Assembly (NCBI GenBank): GCA_963795935.1
Contig: CAWCJO010000013.1
Location: forward strand, 62,001 to 126,000
Length of the DNA stretch: 64,000 bases
Direction of reading: 5' to 3'
From: JAICMB01 sp963795935
GTDB lineage: Bacteria > Acidobacteriota > Terriglobia > Bryobacterales > Bryobacteraceae
Both the position numbers and the translations under genes were made by a program. Of this stretch, positions 8,302 to 17,800 are shown piece after piece. The notes beneath the pieces were generated by a model that was not told where the DNA came from, searched no databases, and was given only the letters and a program-made list of their open reading frames with translations. The stretch's first letter is position 1, and each line of letters starts with the position of its first letter.

Positions 8302-9117
8302 ATGATTCGCTTGCGGTTATCTGGTTTAACCCGTACGGGGTGGGAAGAGATTGGGCGGAACGGCAACGCTTCCTGGTATCTCGACCCGCTGGTGGCCAAA
8401 CAGAAGCGAGAGGCGCATGGAGAGCTGCTGCGGCGGCTGCGAGGGGTGCGCGTGCGCTCCATTCTGAAGACGGACGTGTTTGAGGAGGCATTCGGAGAGG
8501 ACGCCATTTTGGGCGACCTGGAGCGCGCGGCGGAGCGCGTGGTGGGCATGGACATTGCCGCCAGCACGGTGGCGCGGGCGCGGGCGCGATTCGGCGGGGG
8601 CGCTTTCTCGTTCCTAGTCGCGGATGCGCGAGCCCTCCCTCTGCGGCCGGACAGCTTCGACGTGGTGTTCTCGAACTCGACTCTGGACCATTATGAGACG
8701 GCGCCGGAGCTGCGCGCCGCGCTCGAGGAGTTGGCGCGGGTGGTGAAGCCCGGCGGATTGCTGATCGTGACGCTCGATAATCCGTCGAACCCGCTGTACC
8801 GCCTGCTGCGGTGGACGGCGCGGCGCGGGTGGGCGCCGTTCAAGCTGGGCTGTACGATGCGCGGCTTCGAGCTGAACGCGAGCTTGCGGAAGTGCGGCTT
8901 CGAAGCGGTTGCGAACGATTGGTTGATCCATAATCCGCGGCTGCTGTCGACGGGTCTGTTTCTATTGCTTCGAAGAGTGTTGGGGTCCAAAGCCGATGCG
9001 CCCGTGCGGGCGTTGCTGGCTATCTTCGGGGTACTCGGAAGGATGCCGACGCGGCGGTTCACCGCTTGCTTTGTGGCGGCCTCGGGGCGGAAGAAGGCAG
9101 CGGAAAGCGCTCCCTAG
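8302..9117 (+). CDS. SAM-dependent methyltransferase (class I, Methyltransf_11-like) with an atypical motif I
   Basis: 271 residues. The conserved acidic strand-2 motif VVGMDIAASTVARAR, motif II/III VADARALPLRPDSFDVVFSNSTLDHY and LARVVKPGGLLIVTLDNP are clear. The usual Gly-rich loop ExGxGxG is replaced by ILKTDVFEEAFGED, a known variant form in which the SAM loop is not glycine-rich. The C-terminal 60 residues are basic and partly hydrophobic, so it may act on a membrane lipid. Start at ATG 8302. Its stop overlaps by 4 bp the stop end of the opposite-strand LTxxQ gene, so the two are convergent. Confidence 0.75.
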   Translation: MIRLRLSGLTRTGWEEIGRNGNASWYLDPLVAKQKREAHGELLRRLRGVRVRSILKTDVFEEAFGEDAILGDLERAAERVVGMDIAASTVARARARFGGGAFSFLVADARALPLRPDSFDVVFSNSTLDHYETAPELRAALEELARVVKPGGLLIVTLDNPSNPLYRLLRWTARRGWAPFKLGCTMRGFELNASLRKCGFEAVANDWLIHNPRLLSTGLFLLLRRVLGSKADAPVRALLAIFGVLGRMPTRRFTACFVAASGRKKAAESAP

Positions 9118-9479
9118 CGTTCGCGCGTCAGTTCCTCAAAGCGCGCGCGCTGGCCGGGATCGAGAATTCGCAGGATCTTATTCTTGCCCGTCGCCCGCCA
9201 GTCGTCTAACTGCGCCTGCAGATCCTGGTGATAGCGCGCGTAGTCGTCGAGAATCGCCTTCAACTTGCGCTCCTGCTCCGGGGTCAAGTGGAGCTCCTTG
9301 GTACAGGTTTCGTAGGACAACAGCGAATCGCTATTCCAGAACGGCGCCTGATGATGGAGACGCTCATGAATTCCGGCTCGCATGGCCAAGGCGCCCGCCG
9401 TTGCGCCGGCGAGAAATACTACAGCGAGAACCGCCGCGACGCGGGGATTGCGCCACGAAGGGCGGCCCGTATCAAGCAT
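9114..9479 (-). CDS. Membrane-anchored periplasmic LTxxQ (Spy/CpxP/heavy-metal-sensor type) protein
   Basis: 121 residues: one N-terminal transmembrane helix (about 15-33), then a helical periplasmic domain containing LHLTPEQERKLKAILDDY, the LTxxQ-type signature of CpxP, Spy and CnrX-like sensors. These proteins bind misfolded proteins or metal ions in the periplasm. It lies 37 nt downstream of a zinc-finger anti-sigma gene and an ECF sigma gene, the same order of parts as metal- or envelope-stress cassettes in which the periplasmic protein tunes the anti-sigma factor. The inducing signal cannot be read from the sequence. Confidence 0.68.
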   Translation of the reverse strand: MLDTGRPSWRNPRVAAVLAVVFLAGATAGALAMRAGIHERLHHQAPFWNSDSLLSYETCTKELHLTPEQERKLKAILDDYARYHQDLQAQLDDWRATGKNKILRILDPGQRARFEELTRER

Positions 9480-9516
9480 CGCTATCGAGCATGGCTGGGA
9501 GGCATCGGCGCCAAAG

Positions 9517-9996
9517 CTACTGCTGGTAAGCCGCCAGATTCACGAGCACGGCATCGCGTTCTTGCGCCGTCGTGCCGTTATCGGAATCGCCGGTCTGCTG
9601 CGCGGATGCGATTGCGGGCGTCGGCTGCGAGAAGCTGAATTTGCCAGGCTCGGTCGAAATCAGATACGTACCCAGCACTACCACGAGCGTGCCGCAGGCG
9701 AAAACCAAGCGCTTCGCAAAAGCGGGATCGAGGAATGCCGCCCAAACCGTGTTCGCCGCCCGGGCGCCGTCGATACGCTGCAGGACGCGCGCGTAGAACC
9801 CCGCACGGGGCTCCAGATCCGCGGGCGCGCGGAGCGCGCGCAAGGCCGCGGTCTGCCGCTCCAATTCTCTCAATTCGCGGACGCAATTGCCGCAGGATTG
9901 CAAATGCGCTTCCATATCGGGCGAAACGGCTCCGGCGGACTTTCCGTCCATGCCCCGAAGGTACTCCTCAAGGTTATCCTTGACAGGCTGATGCAT
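9517..9996 (-). CDS. Membrane anti-sigma factor with zinc-finger (zf-HC2) domain
   Basis: 159 residues from the ATG at 9996, which is preceded by GAGGG at a good distance; an upstream in-frame start at 10026 is less likely. The zinc-binding signature His31-x3-Cys35-x2-Cys38 lies in HLQSCGNC. One transmembrane helix at about 96-113 separates a cytoplasmic sigma-binding half from a periplasmic tail. Anti-sigma proteins of this family hold an ECF sigma factor inactive until a stimulus releases it. It sits 61 nt after the sigma gene on the same strand. Confidence 0.82.
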   Translation of the reverse strand: MHQPVKDNLEEYLRGMDGKSAGAVSPDMEAHLQSCGNCVRELRELERQTAALRALRAPADLEPRAGFYARVLQRIDGARAANTVWAAFLDPAFAKRLVFACGTLVVVLGTYLISTEPGKFSFSQPTPAIASAQQTGDSDNGTTAQERDAVLVNLAAYQQ

Positions 9997-10057
9997 ACGT
10001 CTTTCCCTCAAAAAGAAACTTTTCAATTCCCGGATCTTGCGTCCGGTCTATTCTTGC

Positions 10058-10738
10058 TTAGCGCCCGGTTCCCGGTCCCGTTCCGCGCCCGCTTCCATGC
10101 TGAATGCGCTGTGAAGCCTTCACCAGCTTCTGCCGCGCGCGGAACAATTTTACCTTAATGGTATTCTCGTTCATGCCCGTCATCTGCGACAGCTCCTCCA
10201 CCGAGTGCCCCTCCACTTCCTTGAGCAGCAGGAGCGTGCGGTCCTCCACCGACAGCTTTTCGAGCAGCTTGACCACCAGGTCGCGCTGCGCCAGCCGCGT
10301 GTCCATGGGCTGCCCCTGGTCGACAACCGTCTCGCTGTTTTCCATCCGCAGGGAGTCTTCTTCGGAGAAGTCGCTCTCGTACACTAGCTTTCGCACCCGC
10401 TTCTTGCGCAGATAGTCGTAGCATTCGTTGACCGTGATCTTATAGATCCAGGTGAGAAGCGAACTGCGGAAATCGAAGTTCTTAATCGAAAAATAAATCT
10501 TCGCGAAAACCTGTTGCGCGATGTCCTCGGCGTCGTTGTGGTTGCGCAAAATGCCGAAGATAATCGAGAAGACCTTGGCCTGATAGCGCTCCACGATTTC
10601 GCGAAAGGCGAACTCGTCCTGCGCTTGCACCCTGCGAACGAGGGCTGCTTCTTCAGTTGCCCGGTGATCCACTCTGGTTCTTGTCCGCGCGTGCCCGCCG
10701 GAAGCGGGAAAAGGAAGAACGCCGCTCAAGCCGTTCAT
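10058..10738 (-). CDS. ECF RNA polymerase sigma factor (RpoE/SigW-like)
   Basis: 226 residues from the ATG at 10738. Region 2 covers VERYQAKVFSIIFGILRNHNDAEDIAQQVFAKIY and region 4 covers LSVEDRTLLLLKEVEGHSVEELS followed by NTIKVKLFRARQKL, the helix-turn-helix that reads the -35 element. Regions 1 and 3 are missing, as expected for group IV sigma factors. First gene of the sigma / anti-sigma / LTxxQ cassette and probably autoregulated, as is usual for such cassettes. The N-terminal 30 residues are Gly-Pro-rich and probably disordered. Confidence 0.9.
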   Translation of the reverse strand: MNGLSGVLPFPASGGHARTRTRVDHRATEEAALVRRVQAQDEFAFREIVERYQAKVFSIIFGILRNHNDAEDIAQQVFAKIYFSIKNFDFRSSLLTWIYKITVNECYDYLRKKRVRKLVYESDFSEEDSLRMENSETVVDQGQPMDTRLAQRDLVVKLLEKLSVEDRTLLLLKEVEGHSVEELSQMTGMNENTIKVKLFRARQKLVKASQRIQHGSGRGTGPGTGR

Positions 10739-10865
10739 ACAATTGTCGAGACGCGCCGAATTTACAACTGGTTGCAGACAGGTTGGCGCATCTCGAGCGC
10801 ATCCTACCGGCGAGTGTAGCATCTAAAAAGCAGAACACGCGCACTTTCACGAGGCCGGGGCGAAG

Positions 10866-10895
10866 TTGCCGGAATTGCGCGACTTAGGCGATAAT
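10866..10895 (+). promoter_or_regulatory. Candidate promoter of the IscA-type gene
   Basis: TTGCCG at 10866-10871 and GATAAT at 10890-10895 are separated by 18 bp, upstream of the ribosome-binding site AGGAG at 10920-10924 that serves the ATG at 10933. The match to the sigma-70 consensus is moderate. Confidence 0.4.
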
Positions 10896-10932
10896 AGTAC
10901 TTCGCGATTGGATTCCTTCAGGAGAATTGAGC

Positions 10933-11256
10933 ATGGTTACGCTTACTGAAACCGCCGTTAGCAAGGTAAAAGAGATTCTTCAAAGCCAGGAGCCGAAACC
11001 GACAGGGCTGCGCATCGCCGTGGTGGGCGGCGGCTGCTCCGGCTTCAGCTATTCCATGGCTTTCGAGAACACGCCCAATATGCTCGACAAGACGTATCAG
11101 TACGATGGCCTGAAAATTTTCATCGATCAGGCGAGCCTGCTCTATCTGGACGGCGCCAAGGTGGATTACGTCGAAACGCTGGAAGGCTCCGGCTTCAAGT
11201 TTAAGAACCCCAACGTCAAGAGCACTTGCGGCTGCGGCAGCTCCTTCAGCGTGTAA
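10933..11256 (+). CDS. erpA: A-type iron-sulfur carrier (IscA/ErpA/HesB family)
   Basis: 107 residues from ATG 10933, preceded by AGGAG with an 8-nt spacer. The three invariant cysteines are present: Cys35 in GGGCSGF, and Cys99 and Cys101 in the C-terminal CGCGSSFSV. These proteins hold a [2Fe-2S] or [4Fe-4S] cluster between subunits and pass it to apo-proteins. No other suf or isc gene is nearby, so it works as a stand-alone carrier. The choice between the names erpA and iscA cannot be settled from sequence alone. Confidence 0.88.
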   Translation: MVTLTETAVSKVKEILQSQEPKPTGLRIAVVGGGCSGFSYSMAFENTPNMLDKTYQYDGLKIFIDQASLLYLDGAKVDYVETLEGSGFKFKNPNVKSTCGCGSSFSV

Positions 11257-11282
11257 CGCGCTGAGATGACTCCTCCGGCCTG

Positions 11283-12162
11283 TTGACCGAGCAGCGCAAT
11301 CCGGCCGCGGCCGGGATCGATGCCCGGCCGGTCCTCGAGATTCTTGAAATTATCAACGGCGAAGACCACAAGGTGGCCTCTTCGGTCGCTGCGGAGATTC
11401 CCCGTATCGCTCAGGCGGTGGAGGGAATTGTAGCGGCGATCGAAAACGGAGGCCGCCTTTTTTATATCGGAGCCGGCAGCAGCGGGCGACTCGGCGTGCT
11501 GGACGCGGCCGAATGCCCGCCCACGTTTAACGTTCCGCCGGAGCTGGTGCAAGGAATTATAGCAGGAGGCGAAGCGGCCTTGGCGCGCGCCACCGAGGCG
11601 AGCGAAGACGACCCTGAGCTTGGCGGCGCGACCTTCTCGCGCACGGTTTCGAGCCGCGCGATGCGCTGGTGGGCATCGCGGCCAGCGGGCGCACGCCGTA
11701 TGTGCTGGGCGCCGTCCAGCAGGCGCGCGACCATGGGCGCCTTGACGATCGGCATCAGTTGCACGCCCGATTCGGAGCTTTCGCGCGCCGTCGATATTCC
11801 CATTACCCCTCTCCCGGGCCCAGAAGTGATCGCCGGATCGACCCGCATGCGCGCCGGCACGGCCACCAAGCTGGTGCTCAACATGTTCAGCACGGCCACC
11901 ATGATTCGGCTGGGCTATGTGTATGGCAACCTAATGGTAAACGTGCAGCCGAAAAACACGAAGCTTGAGGACCGCGCGCGACGCATCGTTTCCGAGGCGG
12001 CTGAGGTGTCCTTCGAGCGCGCCGCCGAACTGTTGGCCGAAGCGCGCGGAAGCGTGCCGACTGCAATCCTCATGGCGCGGTCTATCATGTGGACCGCGAG
12101 ACAGCCAGGCGGCGCGCCTGCGGGCGGCGCACGGACGGATCTCGGAAGCGTTGAAGGACGTA
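11283..12162 (+). CDS. murQ: N-acetylmuramic acid 6-phosphate etherase, frame interrupted
   Basis: Cytoplasmic peptidoglycan-recycling enzyme that splits MurNAc-6-P into GlcNAc-6-P and lactate. Motifs seen: NGGRLFYIGAGSSGRLGVLD (SIS-domain sugar-phosphate loop), CPPTFN, GIAASGRTPYVLGAV, ALTIGISC, and PGPEVIAGSTRM with GTATKLVLNM. The GIAASGRTPYV stretch is in a different frame from the rest: a base is lost near 11626 and one gained near 11738 in CATGGGCGCC, leaving about 37 residues out of frame. A further indel near 12110 moves the tail RAAHGRISEALKDV into the frame of murA. Starts at TTG 11283. Confidence 0.82.
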
Positions 12163-13457
12163 ATGGAGAAACTGCTTATCCAAGGCGGGGCGCGGCTGGA
12201 GGGCGAGATTCCCATCAGCGGTTCGAAAAATTCGGCGCTTCCCGCGCTGGCGGCCTGTTTGCTGACGGATGGCGCGGTCAAGCTTAAGCCGTATTCCGCG
12301 CGTGCGCGACATCCGCACCATGGAGAAGCTGCTGACCTATACTGGGGCTTACGTCGAGATCAAGCGGCGCGCAGGTAACGGTACGCGCCGGCGCGTGGAG
12401 AAGGCCTGAAGCGCCATACGACTTGGTAAAGACCATGCGCGCTTCCAGCTTGGTGCTGGGGCCTTTGGTGGCGCGCACGGGGCGGGCGCGCGTATCCATG
12501 CCGGGCGGCTGCGCGATTGGAGCGCGGCCGATTAATTTGCATGTTTCGGCTTTGGAGCAGCTTGGGCGCCGACATCCGCCAGGAGCACGGATATGTGGAG
12601 GCCACCGCGCCACGCGGACTGAAAGGCGCGCCGGTGTATTTCGACCGCATCACTGTAACCGGTACCGAGGATCTGCTGATGGCGGCCACGTTGGCGGACG
12701 GTGAAACGGTGATCGAAAATGCCGCGCGCGAGCCGGAGGTGCAGGATCTGGCGGCGTTGCTGGTTCAAGATGGGCGCCGAAATCGAGGGCGCCGGAACCT
12801 CCACGATTCGCGTCCAGGGGCGTTCACGGAGCTGCATGGCGCCAGCACGCGATTATTCCCGACCGCATCGAAGCGGGCACCTTTCTGATCGCGGGCGCGA
12901 TGACCCACGGCGATCTGACGATTCGGGGTTGCGCGCCGGAACATCTCTTCGCGCTGATCGTAAAAATGCGGGAGGCGGGAGCGGAGGTTACGGAACTCGG
13001 ACGGCGATGCTTTGACGCGTGTCGCGGGACGGCGCGCATGCGGGCCGTCGACATCATGACCGAGGAGTATCCCGGCTTCGCGACCGATCTTGCAGGCCCA
13101 ATACATGGCGATGATGACGGGCGCCGAAGGAGTGTCGTTCATCACCGAAACGATTTTCGAGAACCGTTTCATGCATGCTTTGGAGCTGGCGCGCATGGGG
13201 GCCAATATCCGCATCGAAGGGCGGCAGGCGATCGTCGCGGGCGTGGAAGCGCTTGTCGGGGCGCAAGTGATCGCGTCGGATCTTACGCGCCAGCGCCTCG
13301 CTGGTGCTCGCGGCGCTGGTGGCGCAAGGGCGAGACCGTAATCGACCGCGTTTACCACCTCGACCGCGGCTATGAGAAAATCGAAACGAAACTGCAGCGC
13401 GTGGGAGCGCGGATTAAGAGGGCATCGGATCATGGCTACGCAACCCAAGCATCATAA
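12163..13457 (+). CDS. murA: UDP-N-acetylglucosamine 1-carboxyvinyltransferase, multiply frame-shifted
   Basis: Catalyses the first committed step of peptidoglycan synthesis, transfer of enolpyruvate from PEP to UDP-GlcNAc. Pieces in successive frames give MEKLLIQGGARLEGEIPISG, RVRDIRTMEKLLTYTGAYVEI, APYDLVKTMRASSLVLGPL, the PEP-loop region GRARVSMPGGCAIGARPI, ENAAREPEVQDLAALL, MGAEIEGAGTSTIRVQG, PDRIEAGTFLIAGAM, EEYPGFATDLQAQYMAMMTG, SFITETIFENRFMHALELAR and DRVYHLDRGYEKIETKL. At least eight single-base indels are needed (near 12295, 12370, 12570, 12769, 12800, 13091, 13287 and 13331). The ATG at 12163 closely follows murQ. As an essential gene it is more likely mis-sequenced than dead. Confidence 0.85.
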
Positions 13458-13812
13458 TCCCGAGTTTCTCAAGCTGGTGAACGACGCCAAAACGCGCGTC
13501 AAGGAAATCGGCATCGACGAGTACAAGAAGATGGCCGCCCGCGGCGAACCTCACGTACTGGTGGATGTGCGCGAGGACAAGGAATGGAACGCCGGACACG
13601 CCGCCGGCGCTGTGCACCTGGGTAAGGGCATCATCGAGCGCGACATTGAAACAACCATTCCGGCGAAAGACGCCAAGCTGGTGCTTTATTGCGGCGGCGG
13701 ATTCCGCTCGGCGCTGGCGGCGGACGCGCTGCGAATGATGGGCTATTCGAACGCGATGTCTCTCGACGGCGGTTGGCGCGCTTTGCAGTCTTCCGGATTG
13801 CCGCTGGAATAA
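13432..13812 (+). CDS. Single-domain rhodanese (sulfurtransferase-like) protein
   Basis: 126 residues. A rhodanese domain spans about residues 22-125: VLVDVRE, the cysteine active-site loop YCGGGFR with Cys87, and LDGGWRALQSSGLPLE. Such proteins move sulfane sulfur or act as small redox and sulfur carriers. No signal peptide, so cytoplasmic. The ATG at 13432 lies inside the tail of murA, with a 26-bp overlap if murA ends at 13457, so the genes are likely co-transcribed. Frame intact. Confidence 0.85.
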   Translation: MATQPKHHNPEFLKLVNDAKTRVKEIGIDEYKKMAARGEPHVLVDVREDKEWNAGHAAGAVHLGKGIIERDIETTIPAKDAKLVLYCGGGFRSALAADALRMMGYSNAMSLDGGWRALQSSGLPLE

Positions 13813-14146
13813 TCCGCGGCTTCAGGCTCCAGCCGAAGACTGTGGCCAGGTTGTAGTACATTATTCCCGCCAGCGCGCAGCATTCCGCCGTGGTGATCGC
13901 TTTCCTGAACCCCGCGTTCATGAACTCAAACCGCAATATCAGGGCTAGAACAAGCGACGCGTATACGAGCAGGGGAGGCAGATTGGTCCAATCGCCATAC
14001 GCGATTACGTAATACACGGCGACGGCATAATAGAATAACGGAATGTTGCTGTCGCCGTAGCCCTTCGTGCGAACGTAGACGACCAGGCAGGCGAAGGCGA
14101 GCAGCAGCATCGTGGACACGTTGAAGGGACTGGAATTGAATCCCAT
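13631..14146 (-). CDS. Small polytopic membrane protein of unknown function
   Basis: From ATG 14146 the first 110 residues contain about four hydrophobic helices (LLLAFACLVVYV, IPLFYYAVAVYYVIAYG, PPLLVYASLVLALILRFEF, TAECCALAGIMYYNLATVFGW). The remaining 60 residues are basic, low in hydrophobicity and lie entirely antisense to the rhodanese gene. I suspect the true stop is near 13820 and has been lost by an indel, because another frame stops there. It follows the outer-membrane protein gene on the same strand, 30 bp away. I do not recognise a family. Confidence 0.5.
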   Translation of the reverse strand: MGFNSSPFNVSTMLLLAFACLVVYVRTKGYGDSNIPLFYYAVAVYYVIAYGDWTNLPPLLVYASLVLALILRFEFMNAGFRKAITTAECCALAGIMYYNLATVFGWSLKPRIIPAAIRKTAKRANRRRETSRSNSPSFAARPPPAPSGIRRRNKAPAWRLSPEWLFQCRAR

Positions 14147-14176
14147 GGGTTGTCCGCGCCCGCTGGCGCGAAGCTG

Positions 14177-14809
14177 CTAGAAGGTGACCGCCAGAGCTCC
14201 CATGGGAACGAAGTCCATCAGCCATCCGCTGGTCTTCGTGCCTGCTGCCGGGGCAATCACTTTGCCCGGGAACGGCGTCAGATAATCGTGCAACTCGACC
14301 CGTAGCTGCAGAGCATGGTTGATATTGAACTTCACGCCGGCCCCCAGCGACACCAGGGCGGTCGTGTCCAACGTTTTGGTGAGCAGTCCGATTGCCTGCA
14401 GGGGCTGAGAAGGGCTCTCCGTGCCCGTTCCGCGGTACATTTTGATGCCCGCGCCGACCGCGACAAACGGACGCACGGCGGACTCCTGCGAAGCGAAATG
14501 ATACAAGAGGTCGTAGTGAACGGCCTGCGTGTTGGCCCCGAACGTCGCGCTCGCCGATCCGGAGGAAAGCTTTAGAGCGGTGTTCTCGTAGTCGTAGCGC
14601 AGTTCTCCACCGAGGCGGCCGCTGGAATTATTCCCGAGCCAGGCGCTCGCGACCAAACCATTGGCGAGGGAGGCGCTCGCGCTGGCGGCGCCATTCGTGA
14701 ATGTTTGTGAAGTGTAGAATGCGCCGCCGACGCCGACGCCCGCTTCCCACTTTTGCGCCAGCAACGCCGGCGCGCACAGTAAGGACGAAATCGCAATCAA
14801 TCGTTTCAT
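14177..14809 (-). CDS. Outer-membrane beta-barrel protein
   Basis: 210 residues with a signal peptide (MKRLIAISSLLCAPALLAQ). The mature part shows alternating hydrophobic strands with Gly and aromatic residues (WEAGVGVGGAFYTS, LGGELRYDYENTALKL, AVHYDLLYHFAS, VRPFVAVGAGIKMY, LVSLGAGVKFNI, LQLRVELHDYLTPF) and ends ..GALAVTF with a terminal Phe, the usual outer-membrane assembly signal. It resembles small OmpW/OmpA-like barrels. It lies 13 bp downstream of the large beta-propeller gene and may be co-transcribed. Confidence 0.7.
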   Translation of the reverse strand: MKRLIAISSLLCAPALLAQKWEAGVGVGGAFYTSQTFTNGAASASASLANGLVASAWLGNNSSGRLGGELRYDYENTALKLSSGSASATFGANTQAVHYDLLYHFASQESAVRPFVAVGAGIKMYRGTGTESPSQPLQAIGLLTKTLDTTALVSLGAGVKFNINHALQLRVELHDYLTPFPGKVIAPAAGTKTSGWLMDFVPMGALAVTF

Positions 14810-14822
14810 TTTCGGTGCTCCT

Positions 14823-17800
14823 TCAATCGACTACGCGTACCTGCACCGTGGTGCTCACGGCGCCTTGCGCGATCGTCAGCGGGATTGACAACCCGGACGG
14901 GGTAGATGGCGGTACTTTCGCGTTGATCTGATACACTCCCACTTCGCCGGGCGCCATGCCTGCGTAGCTGGGGGCGAGCGGCGTTCCGCCGAGAGTGATC
15001 TGGGGGATTACGATTGCCGAGGCCAAGGGGCTCGAGGGACCGGGCAAACCATCCGCCACCGCGGGATTCGTGATTCCTAAGCCAGTCAAGTAGATGATTA
15101 ACGTGTCGTTCTTGTGCACCGGATTCGAGGGCGTGACGATTTCGTTGTTGCTGTCGCGTATGATCGTGGGGACGCCGGAGCCCACCCCGTCCACGTTGGC
15201 GCGGAACACGCCGGGAGCTCCCGGCAGCACCGTGGTGTTGTAGTTGTTGCTGACGCCCCCGGGCGTCCGCAAGATCATGGTCACGTTGCCGGCCATTTCA
15301 AAGGGCATTTGAGCGTTGATCTGGGAGGGCGAAACAAACAAAATCGGCACCGGGAGGCCATTCACCGTGAGACAGCTGTCGGCGAGCGCGGTCGGGATGG
15401 GGATCTCGTTGGTGGCGATGTTTACGGGGCTGAGCTGCTGGCCATAGATTGAGATCAGGCCGCCCGGGGCGATATCGGAGGCGCCGTCGGCGGCATTGAC
15501 GATGCTCTGGATGGCGGGAGGCGCCACTGAGGTGGCGTAGTTCCAGGGGAGCGCCGTGAAGCCCGAAACCGTCAGATTCACGATCGCGTTCCGCGCATAG
15601 AGCGGCGCCACCGTCCGCGTAAAGGAATTCGTCGCGGTGCCGAGCAGGGGCGCCTCCACCATGCGCGTTGGCAGGCTGACGCTCGGAGTCGAAGCCCCGA
15701 GATTCATGCTTTGAATCATGCCCGGCACGGAAGAATACTGCGCGGCAGTGGCGCTGGGAGTGGGACTGGTTGAGCTACTGCCACCGCCGCTCGCTCCCGC
15801 TCCCGACGCCGGTGCAGCGGCCGCCACCGGCACGGTCGTGTAATACCCGGTCTGATCCACGAACCAGAATCCGGACGAGGAGTTCGATCCGGCGCCGAAC
15901 TGCAGTTGCGGAACCAGAGAGGAATTCAGCAGATTATTGCCTACGACATATTGGCCATAGGAAGACGCCGCATACGCTCCCGCGAGCGACGTGAAATCCT
16001 TCCGCGAAGCGGAAAAGGAGCCGGAGTTGGCGTCATACAACATGATGTTTCCATCGGCCTCCGCAAGCAGGATCGAGGAGCCGTTGGGGGAAGCCGCCAC
16101 CGCCGAATTCGGATTGATGGTGTTCGTGAAGATCCCGAGCGAGGGCAGCTCCGAGCCGGTTCCGCTATACAAGTCCAGCGCCATCACGCGGCCGTTCCCC
16201 TGGTAATCCGTGGTCGCCGCCAGAATGGCGTTCGCGGACGCCGCAATGGAATGCGCCGTGTGGCCCGCGATGAAGATCGGGCTAACGGGCTGTAAGGTTT
16301 CCAGATCGTATACGCTGACGAGCTGCGACATGTTATTTGCCACGAGAAGGTAGCGCTGGTCGAATGTGGTGGCCATGCCCATCGGGACGTTGCCCGTTTT
16401 GAGCGTTGCGATTTGCGAGTCGTTGTTGGCGTCGAACACCAGCAGTTGATTGGCGTCCTCCCGCAGAATATAGAAGCGGCTGCGCACCGGGTCCGCCAGA
16501 ATATCGGAGAGCTGGCCCGGGACGTCCACGATGGTTCCGCGCTCGTCCGGATCGGGATTATTGACCAGAACGCGAATGCTCTGAGGTATATTCACCGCCT
16601 CCGGCGAGGAGATTTGAAGCATCGCCACGGAGGTGCCCTTCTGGTTCTGGAATGCGGTCGGATCGACGCTCACCCGCACCGTCGCGGGAGTCGCGCCCGA
16701 GGCGGGAGACACCGTCACGCCTGGCGTGGCGCTCGCGATCGTGAAGCGGGCCGCCGCGCCGCCGCCCGGATTGACGATGTTCACGGTTTGGGTCTGAACG
16801 CCGCGCAGACAGGAGTTTCCGCGGAAGATAAGATCCGGCTGCGAGGGGGCGATGCGCGGCAATTGGTTGAGAGAGCCGACCGGGAGGACCGTGACGCCGC
16901 TTGCCGAAACGGCGTACAGGGTGCTGCCGTCGCTCGAAAGAATGCTCTTGCCGCTCAGGTTTTCGGGCAATTGCAGGCGTTCGAGCACCGCCAGGTTATC
17001 GCGGTCGAGGATCTTCAGCACGGGAGACTCCCCCGCGGTCTGCGGAATCTGCGCGTATACCACGCCGCGGCTGCTGTCGAACGCCGTGCTTCCTATATTG
17101 ATCTGGTTCGCCGACGGCAGCAGATGTGTGAATCGTCCGTAGTTATCGACCATCACCCAGCCCGCCATCATCAGGGAGCCGTCCTGATTCAAGCTGACCA
17201 CCCGCGGCCCGAACGCTCCGGAGGCGACGATAATGCCGCCCGGCCGCACTACTTGCGTCGCTACGTCGTAGCGGAACGTGAACGCGCCGGTCGAGCCCCC
17301 AATGCCATAAATCGTGAAGCCATCCCCGGAGGCGGCGACGGATGCGTAGGTGACTTGCAACGGAAAAGTCGCCGGCGGGACCGGGAGCGTGTTCGCCACC
17401 ACGCCCGCCACGGTCCCCACCTCCTGCGTCGTGCCCAATGCCGGATCGAAGAGAAGAAAATCGGTGGTGGTCGCCACCAACGCCCGTCCATCGATCCCGA
17501 AAGCCACCCCCAGCGGAGGATTCGAAAGCCCAAACGTCTGCTGGCCATTGGTGGTGAGATCGATCACGGTCAGCGCGTTTCCGGGCGGCGGCGGAGCGGC
17601 GAAATTATCGAAATGCGTCGCCAGCAGATAATGCCCGTCCGGCGACAAGGCCAACGAACTGGGCTGCGCCGCTACGTTGATCGAGGTCTGGATGGTATTG
17701 TTCGCGAGAGACATTACGTCAATCCGGTTCGCGGTGAAGTTGGCGATATAGAGCACTCCTCGGGCGGTATCGAGCGCGATATCGGAAGCTTCTCCTCCGA

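Noticed and set aside
9100..9130. Possible terminator between the methyltransferase and the LTxxQ gene
   Set aside because: The stops overlap and the short inverted stretch GCGCGC lacks a stable stem and T-run.
12163..13457. murA as a true pseudogene
   Set aside because: All conserved blocks are present in order and only single-base indels separate them. An essential gene with otherwise preserved codons is more likely mis-sequenced.
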